From Lysobacter sp. FW306-1B-D06B (lineage in GTDB: Bacteria; Pseudomonadota; Gammaproteobacteria; Xanthomonadales; Xanthomonadaceae): a stretch of DNA of 64,000 nucleotides. A program made the position numbers and the translations under genes. The stretch lies in contig NZ_CP151802.1 of the NCBI RefSeq assembly GCF_038446665.1, positions 434,001-498,000 of the forward strand. The letters are read 5' to 3'. Under the pieces are notes generated by a model that had not been told where the DNA came from, made no database searches, and saw only the letters and a list, made by a program, of their open reading frames with translations. Within the stretch, counting starts at the first letter, position 1. Each line of letters begins with the position of its first letter. Positions 28,834-39,477 of the stretch are shown here, piece after piece.

Positions 28834-29066
28834 AGGCTTTCTCCCGGACCAGTTGCTCCCGTGAGCGGGAACTTCAATTTCAATTCCTTCTTGGGCCCAC
28901 CATTCATCTGATTGATCCCAGGCCCATTAATATCGACGGAGGCTGTTGTTGTCTTTGTACTACCACTTGCCTGTCCCGCAGGACGATAGGACACCCATGT
29001 TTTCGACCCATCCGGATTCTCCACCGCTGCACGCCAACGGAGAGGGCCTTGTACCTGTACGGAGAA
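28830..29066 (-). pseudogene. C-terminal fragment of a possible secreted toxin or effector
   Basis: Open frame of about 78 residues with no good start codon near its 5' end; an in-frame TGA lies at 29067-29069. The text reads as a natural protein tail (LRWRAAVENPDGSKTWVSYR, later NGGPKKELKLKFPL) followed by the overlapping immunity-like gene. It is most easily seen as the surviving 3' end of a polymorphic toxin whose upstream part was lost. The toxin activity cannot be inferred. Confidence 0.4.
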
Positions 29067-29183
29067 TCATTCGCGCTCTTGCGCGAGAAGATTAGTCCGT
29101 GCTTGGAGTCATATCGGTTCTGTCAGAAGTGCCGCGTCGTCCAGATCGCATCAGCCCCTGTCAGTTGGAATAGCTGCTGCGTT

Positions 29184-29777
29184 CTAAGCCTCGGGATTAG
29201 GGTAGTCGTTCGCCAGCGCATGGCCGAACATGCGGGCGAGCACATCGCGCTGTATATGCGTGGCGGCCGTCCGGTGCGGCTTACCGCCGCTGCAATCAGC
29301 GCGTCCTGTCGTTTCCCCGGTCGCTACCACTTCGTCCTCGATGGAGCCGCGCACGGGGTGCCCTCGCGCAACAGCTGTCAGCTGACCACTGACATAGAAT
29401 GCGCCTTCCCAATCTTTCAACATGCCAGTGTCTCGGCCGCGTCCAGGCCCACTTAAGAATTGGAAAGTACTGCGACCAAGGGTCAAGTGCGCCCCACTTC
29501 CGTTGAACGGACTCGCGCTCCATCGTGCACTCATCGGTGGAGACGTCGTCCTGCCTTTTTCAGTGCTGAGTTGGGTGATGTGCCAGTCCCGCAACATCAT
29601 GGCCCATGCGTTCGCGAGGGCATGAAGCCAGGTGATTGTGAGCAGAACAGCCAGAGAAGTGGCGATACCTATGGGCTGTTCACCGGTGATGACCGCGCCC
29701 CTGCACCTCTGACGAGATGTCGGTACGAGACGCCTTGCTTCATTGGGGCGAGGCCGCAATGCGGAAGTCCTATACAT
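29184..29777 (-). CDS. possible membrane-anchored protein (uncertain)
   Basis: Open frame of about 197 residues from MYRTSALRPRP. Its first 70 residues contain one hydrophobic helix (IATSLAVLLTITWLHALANA) followed by MLRDWHITQL; this part recurs at 55177-55407. The remainder is polar and could be a soluble domain, but codon quality is poor and other frames are also open. It may be a real small protein or the translation of a dispersed non-coding repeat. Confidence 0.3.
   Translation of the reverse strand: MYRTSALRPRPNEARRLVPTSRQRCRGAVITGEQPIGIATSLAVLLTITWLHALANAWAMMLRDWHITQLSTEKGRTTSPPMSARWSASPFNGSGAHLTLGRSTFQFLSGPGRGRDTGMLKDWEGAFYVSGQLTAVARGHPVRGSIEDEVVATGETTGRADCSGGKPHRTAATHIQRDVLARMFGHALANDYPNPEA
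29568..29776. repeat. dispersed ~200-bp repeat, copy A
   Basis: Strongly similar (by eye about 80-85 percent) to 55188-55396 in the same orientation, sharing for example GGCATGAAGCCAGGTGATTG and ATACCTATGGGCTGTTCACC. Neither copy coincides with a recognised IS. Read on the minus strand, both keep an open frame with a conserved hydrophobic peptide. Confidence 0.8.
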
Positions 29778-29805
29778 ATCAGCTTCCAGGAAGGGGAAAG
29801 AACCT

Positions 29806-30021
29806 CTAGGGGCCAACCGCCTGCGGGTACAGGCCCTTGGCGTCGTTAAGGCTGTCGGCTAACCCTCCGACTTTTGACAGCAGCTTGCCGATGTCCTCTT
29901 CCGAATCGACATAGAAGTAGTCGATGGTGAACCGGAGCGTCTTGCCGAACTGATTCCCGAGAGGCGGGAGAGCAAGGCTCCTCACCTGCATGGGCTCACC
30001 GGCCCGCGCAGCATCGCGCAT
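29806..30021 (-). CDS. short hypothetical protein
   Basis: A 71-residue frame with plausible protein texture (FGKTLRFTIDYFYVDSEEDI, then GKLLSKVGGLAD). The frame stays open some way upstream of the ATG without a better start, so it may be the tail of a lost gene. It follows the DUF1266 gene by 30 bases on the same strand. No family recognised. Confidence 0.4.
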   Translation of the reverse strand: MRDAARAGEPMQVRSLALPPLGNQFGKTLRFTIDYFYVDSEEDIGKLLSKVGGLADSLNDAKGLYPQAVGP

Positions 30022-30050
30022 TCGTCTGCTGTAGTACGAATAATGAACAC

Positions 30051-31586
30051 TCAGGGGTGAGCAGGTGTTCCCATGTCAACAGATCGGACTACATGCAAGA
30101 CAGCGACATCCTGCAACGGATGGGTTTGCCAGGGCGATCCATATTCGGTAAAGGGGCTTCGAATCTTCAGCAGAGTCATCCCCGTTTTGATCAGCTTCTT
30201 CAGACGTTCGGCATCTTGATTGAAGAATGCTTGTGTGAGCAGGAAGGACGTCAAGTAATTCTCCCAGGCGGTGAAGGTGCTTCTGGCCAGGCTGGCGATA
30301 CGGCGTAGGCATGCCAGTGTGTACTCTTCATCGAGATACCCAACAGCGAAGGCGATGCGCGCAAGGTAGGCGGCGCGCTCAAGATCGTAGGCCAGCATTG
30401 ATTGGCAATGGGACACATGAGCGTCTTCCATTCCCGCTTGGATCAGCTGTTCTTTCGCATGACGAAGCCGCACATAGTCAGCGGAGCGGACCCCCTCAAG
30501 CTCTGTGACTCCAGCGCCCCGGGAAATCTTACGGAAGTTTTCCTCGTATTCTGATCTGGTGCCTGCATCCAGCAGCCATTCCAAGCGTGAAACGGCTGTC
30601 TTTGTATCCGCCACGTCCCAAGCGTTGGCCAGCCAGATCTCGTTCCCGTTGGGCTCGCTACTGGGGATTTTCAGGTCGGAGATGGGTTCGCCGTAGGCAC
30701 GCCCCGTTAATGCCCCAAATCCGAGAAGTTGAGCGCGCCGATGTGAATGCGTGTCTTCCTCGGCCATCGCAAATTCCAACATCTCGGCTGGGATGGTGAT
30801 AGCTGCAAGCGGGTACTCCTGCCACAAGTGAGGGCGCCCTAACAACCCATCCTCTTGGCTCAGCAGTTCCCTTGCCGTGCGCACACCCTTGGCAGTGAGA
30901 TCGTCACAGTTCTCCCCCGAAAAGGTTGCAGCGCGTCCCATCACAAAGGAGGCAGCATAGTCGCTCCAGCTAGAAAACTCTGCTTGCGCTGTTTGCGCCA
31001 CCCAAGCCAGGCAGCGCCACATTTCCTGCAGTGTGAGATATTCCAGCTGATAGCAAGTCCGGGCCAGCCATGCGATGCGTTCGTAATCGTATGCAGCCAT
31101 CGTATGAGTTGCTGCTGAAGAGAACGACAGTCCTTCCTGCTTGCATATCTCCTTGGCCCTTTCCCAGCGCAGGTAATCTGTGCCATCAAAAGACTTCAGC
31201 GCGCTCAGGCTGGCGCCATGCTCCAATTGCAGGAAGTCCTTCTGATAATGTGCTCGACGACCTTCGATGATTAGGCTTTGGATGGTTTCCCGTGCGGTCT
31301 GGGCATCGGTGATGCCCCACCATTCAATCATGCTATCGCGAGCATCATCCTTGTTCTTCGCTGAAACCAATATGCGGGTGGGCTGCTCGTTGCGAAGAAG
31401 CATCAAGGCCCCGAAGCTCAGCAGCTGTTCGCGATCTACAGGCTGGGCGAATTTTTCGTGCGCCAGCCTGAGTACCTTGATACGTGCCTGATCAGCGCGC
31501 TTCTCAGCGATTCCCTGCAGCCATCCTAGGAGGATAAGCGCCAGTAGAACGACGACTGCGACGGCTAGGACGAGCCACCAGGACAT
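30051..31586 (-). CDS. membrane-anchored protein with two DUF1266 domains
   Basis: A 511-residue protein with an N-terminal transmembrane helix (SWWLVLAVAVVVLLALILLG) and then two copies of the DUF1266 fold (about residues 80-245 and 320-495). Each copy has the hallmark WGITDAQTARE / WDVADTKTAVSRLEWLL opening, the AYDYERIAWLAR / AYDLERAAYLAR helix and the W-x-x-Y-x-x-S-F block (WSDYAASFVMG, WENYLTSFLL). DUF1266 is found in YbeR/YbeU-like proteins and next to contact-dependent and type VI effectors in several genomes, where an effector or immunity role is suspected but not settled. The orientation matches the neighbouring fragments. Confidence 0.82.
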   Translation of the reverse strand: MSWWLVLAVAVVVLLALILLGWLQGIAEKRADQARIKVLRLAHEKFAQPVDREQLLSFGALMLLRNEQPTRILVSAKNKDDARDSMIEWWGITDAQTARETIQSLIIEGRRAHYQKDFLQLEHGASLSALKSFDGTDYLRWERAKEICKQEGLSFSSAATHTMAAYDYERIAWLARTCYQLEYLTLQEMWRCLAWVAQTAQAEFSSWSDYAASFVMGRAATFSGENCDDLTAKGVRTARELLSQEDGLLGRPHLWQEYPLAAITIPAEMLEFAMAEEDTHSHRRAQLLGFGALTGRAYGEPISDLKIPSSEPNGNEIWLANAWDVADTKTAVSRLEWLLDAGTRSEYEENFRKISRGAGVTELEGVRSADYVRLRHAKEQLIQAGMEDAHVSHCQSMLAYDLERAAYLARIAFAVGYLDEEYTLACLRRIASLARSTFTAWENYLTSFLLTQAFFNQDAERLKKLIKTGMTLLKIRSPFTEYGSPWQTHPLQDVAVLHVVRSVDMGTPAHP

Positions 31587-31864
31587 TCTGCGACCTCGAA
31601 TAATGTGATACGTAGGCCGGAATCCTGTGGCGAACTGTTCTTACAGGCAATGCAAAAAGTCTCAAAAGTGGGAGCGTTGGCCAACGGCAATGAGCTTCGG
31701 CGAGCTCAGTCAGGCCGAAGTCAATACGCTGCCTTAGACCTCAGAGGGTGAAATACGGCGATCTATGGGCGGCGATTCGGGTCGCCACCCAACCTAGGCC
31801 ACAGCTGCACTGCACGTCGGTAGTGAGTGGATTCCGCATCTGACCGATAGCAATGGGATGGACT

Positions 31865-32420
31865 CCTTCGCATCGGCGTCGACTTGGCGAAAAACGTGTT
31901 CCAGGTGCATGGCGTGGATCGCCGCGAACGACCCGCCTAGTGCAAGCGGCTGCCGCGCGAGAGCTGGTTGCAGGCCGTGGCGGAAATGGCACCGCCTGGC
32001 TGCGAGATCGGCATGGAGAGTTGTGGTGGCGCCCACCACTGGGCCTGGCAACTGCAGGCACGGGGTTCCGCGTGAAGCTGATCGCTCCGCAGTTCGTGAA
32101 GCCTTATGTGAAGAGCAACAAGAACGACGCCAACGACGCGGAAGCGATCTGTGAGGCGATGAGCTGACCTTGCATGCGCTTCGTATCAGTGAAGTCGGTG
32201 GAACAACAGGATATTCAGTCTGCACATCGCATCCGTGCAGGTCTGGTGGAACAGCGCACGGCGAAGGCGAATCAGATCCGCGGCCTGGTGGCCGAGTATG
32301 GATTGGTGGCACCGAACGAACTGTTGTCGCTGCGCCGAGCGATTCGGCGCTGGCTGGAGGATGCCGATAACGGGCTTAGCGATCGCTTCCGACATCTGCT
32401 CGACGGGCTGGCCGTTCGCC
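31865..32420 (+). pseudogene. IS110-family transposase remnant
   Basis: Broken DEDD transposase. GVDLAKNVFQVHGVD (first Asp) is followed by a stop and frame changes, then ESCGGAHHWAWQ, and FVKPYVKSNKNDANDAEAI with the conserved acidic pair. After a further stop come RIRAGLVEQRTAKANQIRGL and an RxFRHLLDGL piece. The second half (transposase_20 domain) is absent. The element is dead. Confidence 0.85.
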
Positions 32421-32483
32421 CCGCCACCCCTCGTTCGATAATGCGGGCCCTCTGCAATCCCTGTGCAGCGAGCGCCTGGTCAG

Positions 32484-32600
32484 GCGGTGAACCGGATGCA
32501 CCGCCTGGCCGCCTCGTGAGAACGCGAAATGGGAACGCATTGGCCCCTAAAACAGGTCCTGCACGGAGCAAAGACATCGCCCGTTCCGCAGCCCGTCGCA
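32484..32600. repeat. dispersed ~110-bp repeat, copy A
   Basis: Similar to 56628-56745 in the same orientation (both have GGTGAACCGGATGCACCGCC, then GGCCGCYTCGTGA, GCACGGAGCAAA and GACATCGCC). About 75-80 percent identical by eye. It begins beside the IS110 remnant here and beside a stray gene tail there, so it may be an IS end or a small mobile repeat. Confidence 0.65.
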
Positions 32601-32747
32601 CCTAGCGCTCCAGCACTTCCGGGAGCGGGATGCGCCGCTCAAGCATCGTCCAAATGTCCAACCCGTCCATACAGATGATGCTCTTGGCTCGACCGAACGA
32701 TTGAAGCCCCTCGGCTGAAAAGCCGCTTTGGTCTAGGCGGCACGCCC

Positions 32748-35700
32748 TTACCAGCCATACTTCAGACCGACCACTCCCTCGACGTTGCTGTGCTCGCCGG
32801 CGCCGTCTTGCAGTCCCAGATGGCCCCATCCGGTCCAGCGCTTGCCCAGCTCCATCTGTGCACCTGCCTTGACCTCATACACGCCGTTCGCGCGGTTCTG
32901 CTCCAGCACCGTGTCATTGTAAGCGATCGCGTTCTTCCCGCCGCCATGCCACCAGTTCGCTTCCACGAACGGCTGCACGCGGTTACGCGCATCGCTCAAC
33001 AGACGCGTATAGGCACGCGCACCCAGGCGCGTGGTCACACCACCGGCGTCGGCCGACTTCACTGTCGTGCCGTTCGCCTCGATGTGGTCGTCGGCCGCGT
33101 AGTCGGTATAGATTACCTGCGCCTGCGGTTCCAAATAGAACGCACTGCGCTCCCCACGGCCCAGTTCCACCGCATATCCCGCTTCCACGGAGCCGCTCCA
33201 GGTGTTGCTGTCGTAACGCTCCGGAGCCAGCGCATCGCCCGTCACCTTGTTCGAGTACTGGCCGTACTGCAGCCAGCTATCCACGTACAGGCCCGTCGCC
33301 TTTGACGCACTCTGGTACCAGGTCCCGTACACACCCAGGTTGTAGCCGTTCACCTCGCCCTTGGCCCGATACTTCGTGATGTTCGAACCTACGTCGCTGA
33401 TCGCACGGCCGACCCCGCCCATTGCACCCATGTGGAAGCGGCTGCCGCCAGCCGTCCAGCCGTTGAGCTCGCCCCCCACCTGCAGAACGTCGGTGTCGGT
33501 ACCCATGGCAATCTGATCAGCGCCGGTGGTGCTGTTGAACTGGTCACGCTGCACGCGAGTCCACATCGCACCACCGCGGCCCTCGTTGTCGTGCTGGCGT
33601 TCGCTGAAGTCCACCTCGCCCAGACGGTCATCCAGGGTATGCACGAACATGCCCGTTGCCGCGGCCTGGTTGCTCAGATACGCGCCGGTCTCTGGGCGGT
33701 ACACCGGAGCGACCGGTTTCGGCTTTGACGGCGAAGCCGGCTGCACAGGTTTGGTCGGCTCGGCTGGCTCAGTCGGCTCCACCGGCTCCACCGGATCAGT
33801 CGGCTCCACCGGATCAGTCGGCTCCACCGGATCAGTCGGCTCCACCGGATCGGTCGGCTCCACCGGATCGGTCGGCTCCACCGGATCGATCGGCTCCACC
33901 GGATCGGTCGGTTCCACCGGATCGGTCGGTTCCACCGGGGCCGGGGCCTCCGAACGCAGATACCACTCGCCATTGTTCGGATCCGCCTTGCCGCCCTGCG
34001 CCAGCAGGTACTCATTGGCGCCCGCCACGACGCGTCCGTTCAGAACGAACTTGCCGTCGGACACGCCGTCCACCTGCACCACCTGGATGCCGTCGGCCGT
34101 CGTGTAGGCGCCGATGCCGCCGGCATTGTTCACCTGCAAATAGGAGCTGCCGGAGGTGTTGCCCTGCACGATCAGCTTGTCGCTCGCCGACGCGTCGTCG
34201 CCCAGCACCGTGTCCAGCTCGACCACGCCACCGTTACCCACGTAATCGCCGGTCACGGTCAGCACATTGTTCGCCGCTCCGTTGGACAGATTGATCCGGC
34301 CGGCATTGGCGATGCTGCCGCGCACCGCAACCGGATTGCGTTGTGCCAGCAACTGGCTGCCCGAAAGCACTTCCAGCGAGCCGGCGCCGCTGAAGTTGTC
34401 GCCCATCGCGAACTCGCGACGCAGGTCCAGCGTGCTGTCTTTCAGTTGCGTCACTTCGAAGTTCTGCAACTGGTCAACGTTGCTGTCATCGGCGACGTAG
34501 TCATGGCCGTCAAGGACCAGCGTATCGGTGGTACCCAGACCGCCATCGAGTACCCCATGCGTGACGTTGGCGCCGCGCACAAGCACCGTATCGCTGCCGG
34601 CACCGGCGGCGAGCGTGCCCTCGAGCGTGCTGTCCTCCAGCAGCGCGGTGTCATTGCCATCGCCCAGGTCCACGTGACCGCTGATGCGGCCACCGTTTAC
34701 GTTGACAAATTCAGTGTCGCCTTCGCCCAAACCGATCGCCGTTGCGTCCGCGCTGGCCGCCAGAAGCGTGCCTTCGTTGATGAGCTTGATCATGTTTCCA
34801 GCGATCAGCGTCGCATCGGCATGCGTACCGGCGATCGTGCTCCCGCTGGCGATAGCGACCGTGTCGGCAGTTTCAGCCTGCACGCCCACGCCAGGACCTG
34901 ACACCGTCACCTGCGTATCATCCAACACCAAGTTGCCGCGGGTGTTGGCGTACACGCCCGCACCGTTCCCGGTCACGTCGACGATCCAGCCCGAACCTAG
35001 CGTCAAGCTGTTATCAGTCGCGCTGCCGTCGGCCTTGGACAAGGCAACGCCTTTGCCACCTGTCTGGCTGCTGACGATCACGTGGCCGTGCGAGGCGTCG
35101 TCGAGACTGTTTTCTGCTAGCAGCGCCGCACCGGAGCCTTCCATCTCCAGCGTTGCACCGTCGACCAGTACGTTTCCGCTAACCGATCGATTGGTAATCA
35201 GGTTGCCGTACGCCAAGCCCTTGCCGGTGATGTGCGCGTACTTCGCGATCACCACCCTGCCGGCATCTTCACCGACCAGGACACCCGAAGCGCCATTGTT
35301 CACGGTAATCGTATCGGCCGTGGTCAGCGTCGCGCCACCGTGCACGTGGATGCCGGCCACGCCGTCATCGACCGTGATCGCGCCGCGCTTGCCACCGGCG
35401 TCCGCCACGACCGACGAGCCTGCGCCCACCACCTCAATGGCGGTGCCATTCGACAGGTGGATGTCGCCGGCGTTGACGAGCTTGGCGCCATCCATCACCT
35501 TGAAAACAGTGACGCCCTTAGCATTGGTCACATTCATGGCAGCGTTGTTGGTGAACATCGACTGCGCCGAACCGACGGCCTTGCCGGTGATGTCGTACTT
35601 GATGTTATCCACCACCACGGCGGTCGCTGCATCTTTGAGCGTGAGCTTGGCCGCCCCGCCCATTTGACCGGTGGCACCGCCTTCGACTTTCAGACCCGTG

Positions 35701-38090
35701 GCGCCATCACCAGACACCGTGATGTCCAGCGCATCCAGATTGGCCGTCGAGCCGACACCCGTCACCTGCAGCGCAGTCGCGTTCTTGCCCGAGGCGATCA
35801 GCTGCGCACCGGGATTGAGGTTGATCTTGGCACCATCCTCGATGCGGATCAGCGTCGAGCTCTCGGTCGACGCATCCTGTGCGCCAGTGCCACCGTGGGT
35901 GACGCTTGAACCCGCACCGTAGGCGAAGTAGCCAATCTGGTTGGTTCCGTCCTGGAAGTTGACGTTACCCGCGCCCGTGATACCAACGCTTCCGCCATTG
36001 CGCGCATGCACGCCGATCGCGCCGTTACCGACCAAGTTCACCGCGCCGGCCACTGTGACGTTGGAGTTCGCACCTTCCGACCAGACACCGTAGTTGGGCA
36101 AACCGGCGTCCACATTCGGAGAGGCCGCGACATTGATCACACCCGAGCTGCTAGCCTTTCCGCCTGCCAGCGCTTTGATGCCTACCCCGTTGACGCCGTT
36201 CAGATTGATCGTGCCCTTATTGGACACGCTCATATTCGAATTGGCTTGCTGCACCAGGATGCCGAAGTTGCCCAGGGGCGAACCCTCACGAGCGCCATTG
36301 ACGTCAATCTCGCCGTTGTTGACGACGGTGGCAGCTGAACCACCGGTCGCGTCCACTCGCATGGCTGCGGCGTTCTGCATCCCGCTACCGATAATGATCC
36401 GACCTTCGTTGTTAAGCGTACCGCCCCCGGCAGACATGATCATGGCTGCACCACCAGCATCGATTTTCGTGTCGGCACCACCCGCCGCAAGACTTCCACC
36501 CGAGATGTCCGCGCTGGCTTGCCGGCCTACATACATCGTGCCCGTCGCAGAGTTCGTAACGGAGCCGCCCTTCGCCATCGCGCCCAACACCTGGGAGAAC
36601 AGCTGCGAATCATTCACGCCGACGTTGACCGCACCGTTATTGACGAATGCGCCATTGCCGCTCACGACCACTGCCGGGAAGACCAAATCGCGGCTGTCGC
36701 TATTCACCGCACCAAGGTCAATGACCCCGTTGTTGGTGAGAACCGAGCCCGTGCCTGACACCCTGCTCCCGCCGCCAACATATACCGAGCCAACGGGCCG
36801 GCCGCCGCTGCGGCCGGTTAGTGCCGAGGCGGTAGCGTCGGTCGATGAGTATCCAACCGTAACGACGCCGTTATTCACACCCTTGGCGCCGCTTTGCACA
36901 TCGAAGGCGACGGACTGATCAGATTCAGCGCCGATGCGTCCATCGTTGATCACCGTGCCACCGTTGGTGCCAAGCAACGCGGTCGTCTGATGCAGCTCGA
37001 CGGAACTGCCAGCTGCATTGGCGATCCGTGCGGTGGCATTGATGCCATTCGCCTGCATCAATGCCCGCTGCCCCATGGGAAGCAGGCGCGGATCATTAGG
37101 GTCGAGCGTTTTGCCGATACCTAGCGGGTTAACCGTGATGTTGATCGGCTGATTGGAATAGGCCCGCTGCAAGGTGGCATCGTACTGACCAGCAGAAATG
37201 AGTCCAGCTTGCATCTGCTGAACGATCCAGGAGTTGTACTGTTGCAGAGAAGGAAGGCTATTGACGTTATGCGCTGTCGTGACGCCGAGCCTGTCGGTCA
37301 CCGTAAACGCGCCGGCAAAGACCAAACTACTTAGGGTCTTCGTGTAGGGCTGAAGTTGAGCCGCCGTGAACTGCGCCGTGTAGGACGGATCGCCGGAGAA
37401 GCGATTCCCTGACTTCCAAACTGCCGCGGCCGGGGTGCTTCCCGTTCCATCAACCATCACCAGCGAACTCTGCTTGACCGTGCCCAAGACAATATTGCTT
37501 TGCTCCAGGTCGACGTTGACCATGCCATTGTTGACCGTCGCCAGACGCAGGTTCACATAGGGGACATTTGCCGCAGGCGCCAGCCTCACCTCATCTTGTA
37601 CGAGTGAGCCTATTGGGGCGGTCTTAAGGTCAGATGTGGCGTACACGGCCACCGACTGCATGTTGCCCGTAATGGGATCGCGCACGGAAATCGTCGTGCT
37701 CTTGCCTGCGGCCGCCCACTGCTGCATTCCAGTCAAGTCAACCGGAGACGACGCGTAACCGTTGGCAATGGCAGTTGGGATGTTCGCCAGCAACCCCGAG
37801 GCACCAGTCGCCTGAAAGGTTGCCCCGCCACTCAAATTGACCTCGCCGCCACCATTCACCAAGAGGGCGCCCGCTTCAAGGCTATTGCTGCCGGCATTCC
37901 AGGATGGCGCAATGGTGACACTGGTCTGCGCTGACGCAGGCAATGCCAGAACGCCGACAATCCCCACGACGGCACAGGCACTCACGGAACGGGCGGTTCG
38001 GCCGCGCTTGCCACGTGAAGTGACTAGCTCCGAGACAACAACCCAGCCCTGTGTAGCGCTGCTCCAGATAACACAGTAGATTGCGTTCAA
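32748..38090 (-). CDS. type V autotransporter adhesin with extended signal peptide
   Basis: A 1780-residue surface protein. Start TTG 38090 (AGGAT upstream) begins an extended signal peptide region, [20 protein letters not shown], then a normal signal ending PASAQ near residue 55. The passenger (about 56-1380) is repetitive beta-helix, rich in N-N-G, T-I-N-L-N-G and S-G-V-I-N motifs of the hemagglutinin/pertactin type. A proline-rich linker with eight PVEPTD-type units (about 1382-1447) leads to the beta-barrel translocator (about 1505-1780: [17 protein letters not shown] to a C-terminal tryptophan in GLKYGW). Passengers of this type act in adhesion or aggregation. Apparently intact and monocistronic, unlike much of the surrounding island. 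Confidence 0.92.
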   Translation of the reverse strand: MNAIYCVIWSSATQGWVVVSELVTSRGKRGRTARSVSACAVVGIVGVLALPASAQTSVTIAPSWNAGSNSLEAGALLVNGGGEVNLSGGATFQATGASGLLANIPTAIANGYASSPVDLTGMQQWAAAGKSTTISVRDPITGNMQSVAVYATSDLKTAPIGSLVQDEVRLAPAANVPYVNLRLATVNNGMVNVDLEQSNIVLGTVKQSSLVMVDGTGSTPAAAVWKSGNRFSGDPSYTAQFTAAQLQPYTKTLSSLVFAGAFTVTDRLGVTTAHNVNSLPSLQQYNSWIVQQMQAGLISAGQYDATLQRAYSNQPINITVNPLGIGKTLDPNDPRLLPMGQRALMQANGINATARIANAAGSSVELHQTTALLGTNGGTVINDGRIGAESDQSVAFDVQSGAKGVNNGVVTVGYSSTDATASALTGRSGGRPVGSVYVGGGSRVSGTGSVLTNNGVIDLGAVNSDSRDLVFPAVVVSGNGAFVNNGAVNVGVNDSQLFSQVLGAMAKGGSVTNSATGTMYVGRQASADISGGSLAAGGADTKIDAGGAAMIMSAGGGTLNNEGRIIIGSGMQNAAAMRVDATGGSAATVVNNGEIDVNGAREGSPLGNFGILVQQANSNMSVSNKGTINLNGVNGVGIKALAGGKASSSGVINVAASPNVDAGLPNYGVWSEGANSNVTVAGAVNLVGNGAIGVHARNGGSVGITGAGNVNFQDGTNQIGYFAYGAGSSVTHGGTGAQDASTESSTLIRIEDGAKINLNPGAQLIASGKNATALQVTGVGSTANLDALDITVSGDGATGLKVEGGATGQMGGAAKLTLKDAATAVVVDNIKYDITGKAVGSAQSMFTNNAAMNVTNAKGVTVFKVMDGAKLVNAGDIHLSNGTAIEVVGAGSSVVADAGGKRGAITVDDGVAGIHVHGGATLTTADTITVNNGASGVLVGEDAGRVVIAKYAHITGKGLAYGNLITNRSVSGNVLVDGATLEMEGSGAALLAENSLDDASHGHVIVSSQTGGKGVALSKADGSATDNSLTLGSGWIVDVTGNGAGVYANTRGNLVLDDTQVTVSGPGVGVQAETADTVAIASGSTIAGTHADATLIAGNMIKLINEGTLLAASADATAIGLGEGDTEFVNVNGGRISGHVDLGDGNDTALLEDSTLEGTLAAGAGSDTVLVRGANVTHGVLDGGLGTTDTLVLDGHDYVADDSNVDQLQNFEVTQLKDSTLDLRREFAMGDNFSGAGSLEVLSGSQLLAQRNPVAVRGSIANAGRINLSNGAANNVLTVTGDYVGNGGVVELDTVLGDDASASDKLIVQGNTSGSSYLQVNNAGGIGAYTTADGIQVVQVDGVSDGKFVLNGRVVAGANEYLLAQGGKADPNNGEWYLRSEAPAPVEPTDPVEPTDPVEPIDPVEPTDPVEPTDPVEPTDPVEPTDPVEPTDPVEPVEPTEPAEPTKPVQPASPSKPKPVAPVYRPETGAYLSNQAAATGMFVHTLDDRLGEVDFSERQHDNEGRGGAMWTRVQRDQFNSTTGADQIAMGTDTDVLQVGGELNGWTAGGSRFHMGAMGGVGRAISDVGSNITKYRAKGEVNGYNLGVYGTWYQSASKATGLYVDSWLQYGQYSNKVTGDALAPERYDSNTWSGSVEAGYAVELGRGERSAFYLEPQAQVIYTDYAADDHIEANGTTVKSADAGGVTTRLGARAYTRLLSDARNRVQPFVEANWWHGGGKNAIAYNDTVLEQNRANGVYEVKAGAQMELGKRWTGWGHLGLQDGAGEHSNVEGVVGLKYGW
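33760..33945. repeat. 18-bp tandem repeat in the autotransporter linker
   Basis: About eight in-frame copies of an 18-base unit (GGCTCCACCGGATCRGTC on the plus strand) encoding PVEPTD on the minus strand; one unit reads PVEPID. Near-identical copies suggest recent slippage, which would change linker length without shifting the frame. Confidence 0.88.
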
Positions 38091-38369
38091 ACGTTGATCC
38101 TGTGGCCCAAGCGAAGGCCACATTGGACGCTTCTTGCAAAGCAGATGGGATACAACTATTCCGAAAGCTGCGTCACCCGTAGCCTAGGGCTGCCCCATTC
38201 ATACATTTAGCTCATCGCCCTGTTGAAGCAGGAGATGGCGCCTACGCGCCACAACCTCCAGCGTGAGCCGGCGGCGCGGCATCGAAACGATGCAGCCGGC
38301 TTGCAAGCTGGAGTTCGCAGGCTTTCGTGGACAGAACAAGCTTCTGACCGAAGTATCCCAGGGAGCCGA

Positions 38370-38662
38370 CCACGCCTGCAGGCAAGGTCACCAGCAAGAC
38401 CACACGCGCGTACAAGTTCATCGATGCGCATCGGGATTAGTTCAGCGTCCAGATGATGTGTCGGCCACTTGGCATTGCTCGGGCGGGCTACTACGCATGG
38501 CGGGAACATCCCGTATCCAATCGAGCTCAGGAGGACGCGCGGCTGCCTCGGTTAATTCGAGCATCGTTTACGGCGAGCCTCGGCATTACGGTGCGCCTAG
38601 GACATTCCTCGACTTGCGTGAGCGTGGAGAGACATGCAGCAAACAGCCGATCGTCCTTGACC
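38370..38662 (+). pseudogene. IS3-family orfB remnant
   Basis: Decayed copy of the transposase at 52862: matching stretches include TTCATCGATGCGCATCGGGA, CAGATGATGTG, GGGCTACTACGCATGG and GACTTGCGTGAGCGTGGAGA. Stops and frame changes interrupt it, and only the N-terminal region before the DDE core survives. Confidence 0.75.
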
Positions 38663-39258
38663 CGAAGTACGCGGATGACACTCAGATTCACGTCATCGAA
38701 GGACGGCGAATCAGCTGATACAGTGCGGACACTAGTGGGAAGCGCCGTCTCGCACGAGGACGCGCCATCCGGCAGAAAGGATCGGCAACTACTTCGAGCT
38801 AGGAGAACTTCATTGAATCGGCATCAACCGCTATCTACTGACATCAAGAGCAAGCCTAAGCGCAAGTGGAGCTCGTGGGAGAGGTCTCTTGTGATCGTTG
38901 ATCTGTAACTGCTGTTCTGGCCTGCTTTTGTTCGTAGGCATCGCTCATATCCTCCGTGGGCATATCGCTCTGGGACTGCTGTCAGGTGCGATCTGGCCCT
39001 ACTTGGCGCGATTTGGCCGCGAACAGGTCGCAATGGCACGGAGTCCAGGGCCTTCAGATCAAAAAAGCAATAACATCAAGCGCTTAACTTCGATAACGCC
39101 GTTATGTAAACGCCCGTTTTAAACGGCAGTTTGCGCCAAACTGATGCAGGAATCTGACGAGACCACCCATTGGCTAAGGAATTCTCCGATCTTTACTATG
39201 GAGCGGGGTAACCCACCGCAGCAAGATTATCGGCTCTTACATAGTCATAGGTTGCGCC
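38663..39258. other. about 600 bases without recognisable genes
   Basis: Between the IS3 remnant and the zinc-ribbon gene. Short open frames exist on both strands, but none has convincing protein texture, a ribosome site and a family match. Probably decayed island DNA. Confidence 0.5.
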
Positions 39259-39477
39259 ATGGGATTCTTGGAAATTGCACTATTGGGATCGCTGGGCGGC
39301 GCGTTGATCGGCGCTTGCATAGTTGCGGCGAAGCCGGCCAAGCCATGTCCGAGCTGCCAAAAGCCTCTCCCTAAGTTGCAGGTCATGTCCCCTAGCAAGC
39401 GTAAGACGCTCGGCATTCTGATGGGGGGAGTGCAATGCACGGGCTGTGGCGTCGTTGTTAAGTCGAACCAGCGGTGA
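39259..39477 (+). CDS. small membrane protein with a zinc ribbon
   Basis: A 72-residue protein: an N-terminal glycine-rich transmembrane segment (ALLGSLGGALIGACIVAA), then a four-cysteine ribbon, CPSCQK and CTGCGV, separated by about 28 residues. This layout suits a membrane-tethered zinc-binding stub. Its TGA overlaps the GTG start of the Nudix gene (GTGA), so the two are translated together. Function unknown. Confidence 0.65.
   Translation: MGFLEIALLGSLGGALIGACIVAAKPAKPCPSCQKPLPKLQVMSPSKRKTLGILMGGVQCTGCGVVVKSNQR

Noticed and set aside
28824..29456. 210-residue plus-strand frame
   Set aside because: Antisense to the toxin-tail and immunity-like genes, cysteine/arginine-rich without structure; no ribosome site.
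33760..33945. Regular short repeats as a possible CRISPR array
   Set aside because: Contiguous 18-base coding units without spacers, in frame with a proline-rich linker.
33526..36918. Several open frames on the plus strand within the autotransporter region
   Set aside because: Antisense shadows; the minus-strand frame has signal, passenger, linker and barrel.
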